Of a DNA stretch of 64,000 nt, positions 55,255 to 63,195 are shown one piece after another (the stretch's first letter is position 1; each line of letters starts with the position of its first letter). The notes beneath the pieces are model-generated. The model was not told the DNA's origin and did no database searches. It saw nothing but the letters and a program-made list of their open reading frames with translations. Both the position numbers and the translations under genes were made by a program. Origin of the DNA: Hanamia caeni (GTDB lineage: Bacteria; Bacteroidota; Bacteroidia; Chitinophagales; Chitinophagaceae); contig NZ_RJJR01000005.1 in the NCBI RefSeq assembly GCF_003721595.1, positions 62,001-126,000 on the forward strand, given 5' to 3'.

Positions 55255-55260
55255 ATCCTT

Positions 55261-56184
55261 TTAATGCGTTTTTTTTCTTCTTGTAAAAAATTGTTGTAAA
55301 ATTTTTACATAGTCTTCATCTGTCCGGATATGCAGCAACTGGGCGCCCGCTCTTTTAAAAATCGTTTTGGTGGCCGTGCTGTGTTCAATGAAGTTCTGAT
55401 GGTATTTATACCTGATCATCGAATCTGAAGTATTAAGCCATGCTACATTTCCTGTTTCAAGATCCTGCACCTTGGCCATGCCGATATCAGGCAGATGGCT
55501 GTCCATCTTATCATAAACTTTCAGGCCAATCACGTCATGCCTTTTTCCGAGCACACGAAGCGCATGTTCGTAATTGTCATCAATAAAATCGCTCATAATG
55601 AAGGCGATACTTTTCTGATGGTTAGACCTTGAAAAAAAATTAAGCGCTTCGCGGATGTTGGTGCCTTTTCGTTTAGGGGTAGCCGTTAGTAACTCCCTTA
55701 CAATATACAGCGCATGGTCTTTGCCTTTTTTAGGCGGAATATATTCTTCTACTTTGTCGCTGAAAAATATGACGCCCACTTTATCGTTGTTGTTGATAGC
55801 GCTGAAAGTAAGTATCGCTGCCGTTTCAGTAATCATATCTTTTTTATTCTGATGAACAGTACCAAATAATGAGCTGGCGCTGATATCGACCAACAGAACG
55901 ACCGTTAATTCCCGTTCTTCTTCAAACACCTTGGTAAAAGGATGTGCGTACCGTGCGCTCACGTTCCAGTCAATAAATCTTATATCATCGCCATGGTAAT
56001 ATTCCCGCACTTCCCTGAAGCGCATTCCCTTCCCTTTGAAGGCAGAATGATACTCACCGGTAAAAAGATGCGTGGTGAGCTTTTTGCTCACAATCTCCAG
56101 TTCTTTTACTCTTTTTATTATTTCGGCGGTGGTTAAAGGCAATGGTTGATTGGTTAATTGGGTTAATTGGTTAAATCGTTGCAT
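55261..56184 (-). CDS. DUF58 protein of the MoxR/Bat locus
   Basis: This 307-residue cytoplasmic protein has the DUF58 signature FRDVREYYHGDDIRFIDWN-like core (here REVREYYHGDDIRFIDWN, about residues 57-74) and a VWA-like fold after it (VVLLVDISAS). It is thought to act with MoxR ATPases. The first 18 residues (QRFNQLTQLTNQPLP) are encoded by a TTGGTTAA-type repeat tract, so they may be a recent addition or not translated; the first family-like residues begin near TTAEIIKRV. Confidence 0.9.
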   Translation of the reverse strand: MQRFNQLTQLTNQPLPLTTAEIIKRVKELEIVSKKLTTHLFTGEYHSAFKGKGMRFREVREYYHGDDIRFIDWNVSARYAHPFTKVFEEERELTVVLLVDISASSLFGTVHQNKKDMITETAAILTFSAINNNDKVGVIFFSDKVEEYIPPKKGKDHALYIVRELLTATPKRKGTNIREALNFFSRSNHQKSIAFIMSDFIDDNYEHALRVLGKRHDVIGLKVYDKMDSHLPDIGMAKVQDLETGNVAWLNTSDSMIRYKYHQNFIEHSTATKTIFKRAGAQLLHIRTDEDYVKILQQFFTRRKKTH

Positions 56185-56292
56185 TTAATAGGTGACTTAT
56201 TATTTCCATAAAAAAGAAAATCGTATTATTTGTTTGTTTACTAAAACTCCTAAACTTCCAAACCCCTAAACGCTCAACTCCTCAACCCTAAA
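56138..56292. repeat. Degenerate tandem tract between MoxR and DUF58 genes
   Basis: The tract has TTGGTTAATTGGGTTAA-like units (56140-56176) that overlap the start of the DUF58 gene, then a copy of the 19-bp motif (56224-56242, minus), then CCTAAACTTCCAAACCCC-like units (56244-56292). It is related to the tract upstream of rsgA. Confidence 0.7.
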
Positions 56293-56296
56293 CTCC

Positions 56297-57298
56297 CTAA
56301 GGAACATTCACGGCTTTCAAAATTTCATTGATCACCATTTCGATATTTATATTTTCGGCTTCGGCTTCATAGGTAAGCCCGATACGATGGCGCAGCACAT
56401 CTTTACAAATATTTCTCACGTCTTCGGGAATTACGTATCCTCTTTTGTTGAGGTAGGCATAAGCTTTTGAGGCCAGTGCCAGGTTAATACTTGCCCTCGG
56501 AGAGCCGCCATAGGAAATCAATGGCTTTAGTTTTGAAAGATTATAGTTTTCCGGAAAGCGTGAAGCAAATACGATATTGATAATATATTGCTCCACCTTT
56601 TCGTCCATATATACTTCGCGCACAAGCTGGCGTGCCTGTAATACTTCAGAAGAAGATACAACTGCATTTATACGAGGCTGTTGAAGGCCAAGCACATTTT
56701 GCCGTATAATAGCCTGCTCTTCTGTTTTAGAGGGATAATCAATAATAACTTTTAGCATAAACCTGTCTACCTGCGCTTCAGGCAGCGGGTAGGTTCCTTC
56801 CTGCTCGATAGGATTTTGTGTGGCCAAAACCAAAAATGGTTCTTCCAGTAAATAAGAATCATTGCCTATGGTGATTTGCCGTTCCTGCATGGCTTCCAGT
56901 AAGGCGCTTTGCACTTTTGCCGGTGCCCTGTTTATCTCATCCGCCAGAATAAAATTTGCAAAGATGGGGCCTTTGCGCACCACAAATTCATTTCTCTGCT
57001 GGTTATAAATCATGGTGCCTATTACGTCAGCCGGTAGCAGATCCGGCGTAAACTGAATGCGGCTGAATTTTGCATTTATCGTATTGGCAAGCGATTTTAT
57101 TGAAAGTGTTTTTGCCAGGCCTGGTACGCCTTCCAGTAAAATATGCCCATTGCTGAGAAGCCCGATAAGTAATCTTTCGAGCATGTGGCTCTGGCCAACA
57201 ATTACTTTTCCAACCTCATCATGTATCTTATCAATCAACGATGCTGAGTGATTTATTTTTTCATTCAATAACCTGATATCTTCTGAAGTTTGTACCAT
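56297..57298 (-). CDS. MoxR-type AAA+ ATPase
   Basis: This 333-residue AAA+ chaperone-like ATPase has Walker A GVPGLAKTLS (about 58-67), Walker B with the MoxR signature ILADEINRAPAKVQSALLEAMQER, and sensor 1 in VLATQNP. It is likely to activate the DUF58/VWA partners downstream. It is the first gene of the four-gene set, separated from DUF58 by the repeat tract. Confidence 0.94.
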   Translation of the reverse strand: MVQTSEDIRLLNEKINHSASLIDKIHDEVGKVIVGQSHMLERLLIGLLSNGHILLEGVPGLAKTLSIKSLANTINAKFSRIQFTPDLLPADVIGTMIYNQQRNEFVVRKGPIFANFILADEINRAPAKVQSALLEAMQERQITIGNDSYLLEEPFLVLATQNPIEQEGTYPLPEAQVDRFMLKVIIDYPSKTEEQAIIRQNVLGLQQPRINAVVSSSEVLQARQLVREVYMDEKVEQYIINIVFASRFPENYNLSKLKPLISYGGSPRASINLALASKAYAYLNKRGYVIPEDVRNICKDVLRHRIGLTYEAEAENINIEMVINEILKAVNVP

Positions 57299-57399
57299 TT
57301 TTTTTATGCAATATTTTTTTCGGTTTAAAGGCTTGCAAATTACGAACTACGGCTAAACAATAAATAAGTTTATATATAACCTTCACGGAAAGGTATGTT

Positions 57400-57428
57400 A
57401 AAAAATAAGGGAGCCGTAAATTGCTCCC
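57400..57428 (-). terminator. Terminator of the dodecin gene
   Basis: On the minus strand GGGAGC (complement of 57423-57428) pairs with GCTCCC (complement of 57409-57414), loop 8 nt, and TTATTTTTT follows. It lies 33 bp after the dodecin stop. Confidence 0.75.
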
Positions 57429-57460
57429 TGTCAAAAATGAGTCTTCTTTCCGGGCAAAAC

Positions 57461-57667
57461 TTATTTTTCGTCTACACGAAAAGAGACTTTACAAATTACT
57501 CCATAGGATGATACCTTTTCATCTTTTACATGAACTTTAAAATCTTTTACATACACAGAATCAATATTTTTTATTGTTTTAGAAACCTCTTTAACCGCAT
57601 TCTGGATGGCATCATCGAAACTTGTTTCTGAAGAAGCTATTACTTCAATTACTTTTACAATAGGCAT
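57461..57667 (-). CDS. Dodecin family protein
   Basis: This 68-residue small protein matches dodecin, a dodecameric flavin-storage protein: MPIVKVIEVIASSETSFDDAIQNAVKEVSKTIKNI is the hallmark N-terminal strand-helix. The VKDFKVHVKDEKV strand and a final FRVDEK complete the fold. It is a single gene with its own terminator, cytoplasmic. Confidence 0.9.
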   Translation of the reverse strand: MPIVKVIEVIASSETSFDDAIQNAVKEVSKTIKNIDSVYVKDFKVHVKDEKVSSYGVICKVSFRVDEK

Positions 57668-57818
57668 ACTAAGAGTTTTAATTGTGAGATAAATATTTTA
57701 AACTATATCTGTTACAAAAGTTATTCCGCTTTTGTTGATACTTCGTGAAAACTTTCCGTATTGAATTCCGCGAAAAAACTTAAAAAGCTACCTTTGCAAA
57801 ATCATTAATAAACACAGG

Positions 57819-58160
57819 TTGAAGCATATTAGTTATACCAGGAAATTTACAGGCGTTCTTTTGCTGGCTTTGTTTGTGCTTTGTAATACGCCCACAAAAT
57901 ACCTGCACGCAATATTTGCAAACCACTCGGATTTTATAAGCAAGACTTTAACCGAATCAAACCATCCTCAAATAAATGCACCCGGAATTGATTGTCATTG
58001 CCAAAATAATGTGATAATTGCTCCGTACACATTGCAGCCGGGCTTTGTTATCAAAGCCCCCGTTCGCTTTTTCAGGGGATATTTTATTTCTCCCGTTCAA
58101 AAATTTTCATATTCCCAACATGATTTCTTTGGCTTAAGAGGCCCGCCATCTATGAGTTAG
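57819..58160 (+). CDS. Small secreted Cys/His protein beside a TonB receptor
   Basis: This 113-residue protein has a TTG start at 57819 and a signal-peptide-like N-terminus (about 1-30). A short motif IDCHCQNN (about 66-73) could bind a metal. The tail FFGLRGPPSMS is notable; I recall similar xRGPP tails on small proteins beside metal or TonB transport genes, but cannot confirm. It precedes the TonB receptor gene by about 120 bp in the same direction and may be co-expressed. Function unknown. Confidence 0.6.
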   Translation: MKHISYTRKFTGVLLLALFVLCNTPTKYLHAIFANHSDFISKTLTESNHPQINAPGIDCHCQNNVIIAPYTLQPGFVIKAPVRFFRGYFISPVQKFSYSQHDFFGLRGPPSMS

Positions 58161-58279
58161 TTTCTGTCACACGCAGTGAATACTTTTCCTCGTTAGCGCA
58201 GTAAATGGACATTTTATGCTGATTTATATTCTATAGATTGGCTCATCTTATTAAATTAGCGACTTTTCAAAAATTATTG

Positions 58280-60754
58280 ATGAAAATTTTTTCTATTATA
58301 AACCTGATTGCGTTATTCAGCTTTTTATCTCTTTCCTCTACGGCTCAAAAAAAAGCAGCCCGCTTTTCTTTCTCAGGAATTATTACGGATACCGCTGGCA
58401 CACCTTTGCCAGGTGCTTCTGTTCATATTCCCGATTTGAGGAAAGGTAATGTAGCAGATGCTACAGGCCACTTTGTAATCAATAATATTCCGGCAGGCAA
58501 TTACCTTGTTGAAATAAATTATGTAGGCTATAAATCGATTGTAAAAAATATGGATTTTACAAATAATGTTGTTGAAAATTTTAGCATGCAAATTTCAATT
58601 GTTGAAGAAGATGCAATTGTTATCACGGGTTCTTCCAGGGCCAGTTCAATCATCCGAAACCCGGTTCCAATTGTTTCGATAAATAAAAAATTTCTGCAGC
58701 AAAATTTAAACACAAATATTATTGACGCTATTGCCACTGTGCCCGGCATCAGTGAAGTAACCACCGGCCCGAATGTTTCAAAACCTTTTATTCGCGGCCT
58801 TGGCTTTAACCGCATTCTTACTTTATACGATGGCGTTCGGCTGGAGGGGCAGCAATGGGGCGATGAGCATGGCATAGAAGTAGATGAAAACACGGTAGAC
58901 AGGGTAGAAGTGGTGAAAGGCCCCGCCAGCGTGATATACGGTTCTGATGCCTTGGCTGGCGTCGTAAATCTTATTCCTGCTTCACCTCCTGCTGCCGGAA
59001 AAATTTCAGGAAATTTTTTAAACGAATACCAAACCAACAACCGCCTGATTGAAAATTCCTTAACTGTCGCGGGTAATACAAATGACATTACCTGGGGCGG
59101 AACCTTTACGCATAAAATAGCTACCAATTATAAAAACAAATATGATGGAAGGGTGTATAATACAGGCTTTGCAGAAACGGACGCAGCAGCCAGCCTTGGC
59201 ATCAATAAAAGCTGGGGCTACAGCCATTTTGGATTTTCAATGTTTGATGACTTGCAGGAAATTCCGGATGGCAGCCGCGATTCTGCTACGCGGAAATTTA
59301 CCAAGCAAATTACTGAGGCAGATGATTACCGGCCAATTGTAAGTGAGGCCGAATTGAATTCATATAAAATTTCAGCACTGCATCAACATGTGCAGCATTA
59401 TAATTTTTACAATGCCAACAGCTTTAACCTGGGAAGCGGACGGCTCACCGTGAATCTTGCGTTTCAAAAAAGCACCCGTCGCGAATACAGCCATCCTGAA
59501 ATTCAAATACCGGGATTGTATCTTTTATTAAATACCTACACTTATGATGCAAAATATTATTTTAAAGAAATAAATGGCTTTAGCATAACAGCCGGCGCAA
59601 ATGGCATGTACCAGGATAATAATGTCAATAAGGGCACTGAATTTATTATCCCATCTTACCGTCAATTTGATATCGGTCCGTTTGTCTACTTAAAGAAAAG
59701 AATGGATAAACTGGAGATATCAGGAGGGCTGCGCTATGATGTAAGAAATTACCGCAATAATGATTTGTATTCCATTACAAATCCTGTAACAGGTTTTGAT
59801 AAGGTAGTAAAAGGCAATGATACTGCCGGCGCTGATCATCTCTTTTATGCATACAAGCATTCATTTTCGGGTATGAGCGGAAGCATTGGATTTTCATATA
59901 AATTGAATGATCGGTTTAGCATCAAAGCCAATCTTGGAAGGGGATACAGGGCGCCAAACGTTTCTGAAATTTCTGCGAATGGGGTTCACCCGGGAACGAA
60001 TATTTACCAGATCGGCAACCTTAATTTCAAACCTGAATTCAGCCTGCAGGAAGATTTGGGGGCTACGTTTAATTCAACCCATATTTCCATTACTGCCGAT
60101 ATTTTTAATAACACCATTCAGAATTACATTTACAACGAAAAGCTGCAAACCGCGTCAGGAGAGGATTCTATCATTGTCGCCGGCAATCAAACTTTTAAGT
60201 ATGCAGCAGCAAAAGCGCAATTATATGGCGGAGAGTTGAGCATTGATGTGCATCCGCATCCATGGGATTGGCTGCATTTTGAAAATTCTCTTTCTGTTGT
60301 ATATGGCGTCAACAAAGGCGTTGAGGGAGAGGCCAAGATTTCAGATAGCGCAAAATATTTACCATTTATCCCGCCATTGCATTCCATTTCTGAATTGAGG
60401 GCAAACATTAAGAAGGTAGGAAATGCTTTTGAAAATGCTTTTGTAAAAATTCAATTCGAAGTATATGCCGCACAAAACCGTGTCTTTCTTCAAAACAATA
60501 CAGAAACGCCAACAGCGGGCTATCAGTTATTGAATGCAGGTTTTGGAACGGATGTGCTCAATAAATATGGAAAGCCGATGTTTACTATTTCTTTCTTTGG
60601 AAATAATTTATTGAATGTGGCTTATCAGTCCGGGCTAAACCGTTTAAAATATTTTGAACCTTATCCCGGCAATTTTACAGGGCATGACGGCATTTACAAT
60701 ATGGGAAGAAATTTCAGCATTAAACTGAATATTCCATTGCGATTTAAAGATTGA
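58280..60754 (+). CDS. TonB-dependent receptor
   Basis: This outer-membrane receptor is about 824 residues from the preferred ATG at 58280 (the frame is open from a TTG at 58238, but the signal peptide KIFSIINLIALFSFLSL starts at 58280). A carboxypeptidase-regulatory-like beta sandwich follows (FSGIITDTAGTPLPGASVHI), then the plug (SSRASSIIRNPVPIV, PNVSKPFIRGLGFNRILTLYDGVR, VEVVKGPASVIYGSDALAGVVNLI), then a beta barrel ending NFSIKLNIPLRF. The close neighbour with a CHC motif hints at a metal or metal-complex substrate, but this is not shown. Confidence 0.93.
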   Translation: MKIFSIINLIALFSFLSLSSTAQKKAARFSFSGIITDTAGTPLPGASVHIPDLRKGNVADATGHFVINNIPAGNYLVEINYVGYKSIVKNMDFTNNVVENFSMQISIVEEDAIVITGSSRASSIIRNPVPIVSINKKFLQQNLNTNIIDAIATVPGISEVTTGPNVSKPFIRGLGFNRILTLYDGVRLEGQQWGDEHGIEVDENTVDRVEVVKGPASVIYGSDALAGVVNLIPASPPAAGKISGNFLNEYQTNNRLIENSLTVAGNTNDITWGGTFTHKIATNYKNKYDGRVYNTGFAETDAAASLGINKSWGYSHFGFSMFDDLQEIPDGSRDSATRKFTKQITEADDYRPIVSEAELNSYKISALHQHVQHYNFYNANSFNLGSGRLTVNLAFQKSTRREYSHPEIQIPGLYLLLNTYTYDAKYYFKEINGFSITAGANGMYQDNNVNKGTEFIIPSYRQFDIGPFVYLKKRMDKLEISGGLRYDVRNYRNNDLYSITNPVTGFDKVVKGNDTAGADHLFYAYKHSFSGMSGSIGFSYKLNDRFSIKANLGRGYRAPNVSEISANGVHPGTNIYQIGNLNFKPEFSLQEDLGATFNSTHISITADIFNNTIQNYIYNEKLQTASGEDSIIVAGNQTFKYAAAKAQLYGGELSIDVHPHPWDWLHFENSLSVVYGVNKGVEGEAKISDSAKYLPFIPPLHSISELRANIKKVGNAFENAFVKIQFEVYAAQNRVFLQNNTETPTAGYQLLNAGFGTDVLNKYGKPMFTISFFGNNLLNVAYQSGLNRLKYFEPYPGNFTGHDGIYNMGRNFSIKLNIPLRFKD

Positions 60755-60809
60755 TAGTAAACGGGCAAATAATCGCAATTTTATTTCTGTTTCAAGAGAT
60801 TCAGGATTG

Positions 60810-61565
60810 CTATTTCAGGTTGTGATATACTTTTTGAACGTCATCGTCCTGTTCAAGATTGTCTACCAGCTTTAATACATCTTCAGCATCCTGCTCGGAT
60901 AATTCAACCGTAGTAGTGGGTATGCGCGTTAATTCGGCAGTGATTACTTCTATCTTTCTATCGTCAAGAGCCTTGTTCATGTTGCCAAATTCAACAAATG
61001 GCGTGCGGATGATGATATTGCCTTCGCTGTCTTCACCTATTTCTTCCAGGCCATAATCAATCAGTTCAAGTTCCAGCTCTTCAATATCAATATTTTCATT
61101 TTTAATTTTGAACTCGCCCAAGTGATTAAATAAAAATCCAACACTTCCGCTCGTTCCGAGCGAGCCATTCCCTTTATTAAAATGCATCCGCACATTGGCC
61201 ACAGTTCTCGTCGGATTGTCAGTAGCAGTTTCTACCAATACAGCAACACCATGTGGCGCATAACCTTCATATACTTCTTCATGATAATCGGATTTGTCCT
61301 TACCCATAGCACGCTTGATGGCCGCTTCCACGCGGTCTTTCGGCATGTTTACAGCTTTGGCATTGATGATGCAACGGCGTAGCGCGGCATTATTATCAGG
61401 ATCAGGGCCGCCTTGTTTTACCGCAATATCAATTTCTTTTCCTATGCGGGTAAATTGCTTGGCCATCTTATCCCATCGGGCAAACATGGTAGCCTTTCTT
61501 ACTTCAAATATTCTTCCCATTACTAATTCGTTATTAACTTTTTTGGTTGATTTGCTAACGGGCAA
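60810..61565 (-). CDS. YebC/PmpR/TACO1 family protein
   Basis: This 251-residue protein has the three-domain YebC fold: [33 protein letters not shown] at the N-terminus, the [16 protein letters not shown] segment, and the acidic C-terminal domain with [17 protein letters not shown]. Members are described as transcriptional regulators and as translation factors for proline stretches. It is divergent from aspartate kinase. Confidence 0.95.
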   Translation of the reverse strand: MPVSKSTKKVNNELVMGRIFEVRKATMFARWDKMAKQFTRIGKEIDIAVKQGGPDPDNNAALRRCIINAKAVNMPKDRVEAAIKRAMGKDKSDYHEEVYEGYAPHGVAVLVETATDNPTRTVANVRMHFNKGNGSLGTSGSVGFLFNHLGEFKIKNENIDIEELELELIDYGLEEIGEDSEGNIIIRTPFVEFGNMNKALDDRKIEVITAELTRIPTTTVELSEQDAEDVLKLVDNLEQDDDVQKVYHNLK

Positions 61566-61634
61566 AACTAAAATCTATATGCTATAATTAAAAATTAAAA
61601 ACCATCTCAGGATAAAAAAAGTGTAAACTTTCTT

Positions 61635-61666
61635 TTTGGAAAGTTTTTTCATATAAAATAATTTTG
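61635..61666 (+). promoter_or_regulatory. Promoter of the aspartate kinase gene
   Basis: TTTG (61635-61638), a 20-nt spacer and TAATTTTG (61659-61666) match the Bacteroidota consensus. The start would be near 61673, about 27 nt before the ATG. The small hairpin 61625-61646 overlaps the -33 element and is therefore upstream of the transcript. Confidence 0.7.
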
Positions 61667-61699
61667 CGCGCGCTTTAATTTAAATAAAAAATTGAATTC

Positions 61700-63016
61700 A
61701 TGAAAATAATGAAGTTTGGCGGCACGAGCGTAGGGAAGCCGGAAAGAATGGCTGAGATCAGGAAACTGATTACTAAAGATGATGAAACAAAAATTATTGT
61801 GCTAAGCGCGCTCAGCGGCACTACCAATGCGCTTACTGAAATAAGTGATGCCTTATCAAAAGGCGACAGGGAAGAGGCAAAGAAGCGCATTGATGCATTG
61901 GAAAGTCATTACCAGAATTTCATTGTGGAGCTTTTAAAAGACGAAACTTATTTTAAGAAAGCCAAAGAAACTCTTGCGGAGCATTTTGAATTTTTGAATA
62001 TCATTTTAAAAATTTCCTACAGCGAAGCTTTAAATAAAGACATTCTTGCGCAGGGCGAATTGCTCAGTACCAAACTTTTCAGCATTTATTTAAATGAACA
62101 GGAGATAGCGCACGTGTGGCTTCCGGCGCTGGAGTTTATGAGCATTGACCAAAATAATGAACCGCAGGTAGCCTCTATTAGAGAAAAGCTTTCCAAACTT
62201 CTTGATATTCATAAAGGCACTCAGCTTTTTGTGACACAGGGATATATTTGCCGGAATGCTAAGGGCGAAATTGATAACCTCAAAAGAGGAGGCAGCGATT
62301 ACAGCGCTTCTTTGATAGCCGCGGCTGTAGACGCTTCTGTATGCGAAATATGGACAGATATCAGCGGTATGCATAATAATGATCCACGTGTGGTAAAAGA
62401 TACAAAACCGGTGAAACATTTATGTTTTGAAGAGGCGGCAGAACTGGCTTATTTCGGTGCAAAAATTCTCCACCCCGCCAGCATTTGGCCTGCCCAATAT
62501 TTTAATTTTCCGGTCAGGCTTTTAAACACAATGGAGCCTGATGCCCCGGGCACTTTGATAGAAAGGGATTCTGATTCTGAAGGCGTAAAGGCCATAGCGG
62601 CAAAAGATTTTATTACGGCGATTAAAATTAAAAGCAGCCGTATGCTGCTGGCTTATGGTTTTTTAAGAAAAGTATTTGAAGTATTTGAAAAATACCAGAC
62701 TTCCATTGACATGGTTACTACTTCTGAAGTGGCCGTTTCGCTTACGATTGACAATGATACTTATCTCAATGATATAATCAGGGAGTTGGAGATGTTTGGC
62801 AGCATTGAGATAGACAAAGCGCAAACTATCGTTTCGATAGTTGGCTATCATGTTGCCAAAACTGAAAACCTGTTGGCAAAAGTATTTGACAGCCTTACTG
62901 AAATTCCTGTGCGCATGGTGAGCTTTGGTGGCAGCCAGCATAATATTTCGATTCTTGTGGCCCATGAGCATAAAGAAAAAACTTTACAGCTTTTGAGCCA
63001 TGGCCTTTTTGATTAG
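61700..63016 (+). CDS. Aspartate kinase
   Basis: This enzyme catalyses the first step of the aspartate pathway to Lys, Met, Thr (and so Ile). At 438 residues it is monofunctional. KFGGTSVGKPERM (residues 5-17), the substrate loop RGGSDYSASLIAAAV (about 197-211) and the FGAKILHPAS motif are present. Two ACT domains follow (about 305-438). No homoserine dehydrogenase part is fused. It supplies the threonine that IlvA uses, but lies 35 kb away. Confidence 0.94.
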   Translation: MKIMKFGGTSVGKPERMAEIRKLITKDDETKIIVLSALSGTTNALTEISDALSKGDREEAKKRIDALESHYQNFIVELLKDETYFKKAKETLAEHFEFLNIILKISYSEALNKDILAQGELLSTKLFSIYLNEQEIAHVWLPALEFMSIDQNNEPQVASIREKLSKLLDIHKGTQLFVTQGYICRNAKGEIDNLKRGGSDYSASLIAAAVDASVCEIWTDISGMHNNDPRVVKDTKPVKHLCFEEAAELAYFGAKILHPASIWPAQYFNFPVRLLNTMEPDAPGTLIERDSDSEGVKAIAAKDFITAIKIKSSRMLLAYGFLRKVFEVFEKYQTSIDMVTTSEVAVSLTIDNDTYLNDIIRELEMFGSIEIDKAQTIVSIVGYHVAKTENLLAKVFDSLTEIPVRMVSFGGSQHNISILVAHEHKEKTLQLLSHGLFD

Positions 63017-63115
63017 CGTTTTACTTCTTGTTTTGGAAATAAAAAATCAAACTATTTGTTTATCTGCTGTCGTTTATTATAAGCCGTATAATCAACCTAT
63101 TTATTACAGGGATTA

Positions 63116-63157
63116 GTTTAAAAAATACGAACTCACCTTGGCTGGTAAGTTCGTATT
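63116..63157 (-). terminator. Terminator-like hairpin after the last gene
   Basis: AATACGAACT (63124-63133) and AGTTCGTATT (63148-63157) form a perfect 10-bp stem extended by ACC/GGT inside; on the minus strand a T-run (complement of 63119-63125) follows. It would end the gene that enters from the right edge, 39 bp after its stop. Confidence 0.75.
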
Positions 63158-63195
63158 AGTTGTCCTGTGTTTGCGATTATTTATTTATCCTTCAT

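Noticed and set aside
57409..57428. Hairpin near dodecin as a regulatory site of moxR
   Set aside because: It lies downstream of dodecin with a U-run on the dodecin strand and about 110 bp before moxR; a terminator is the simpler reading.
61625..61646. Hairpin before aspartate kinase as a transcription attenuator
   Set aside because: It overlaps the -33 element of a consensus promoter (61635-61666), so it would not be in the transcript.
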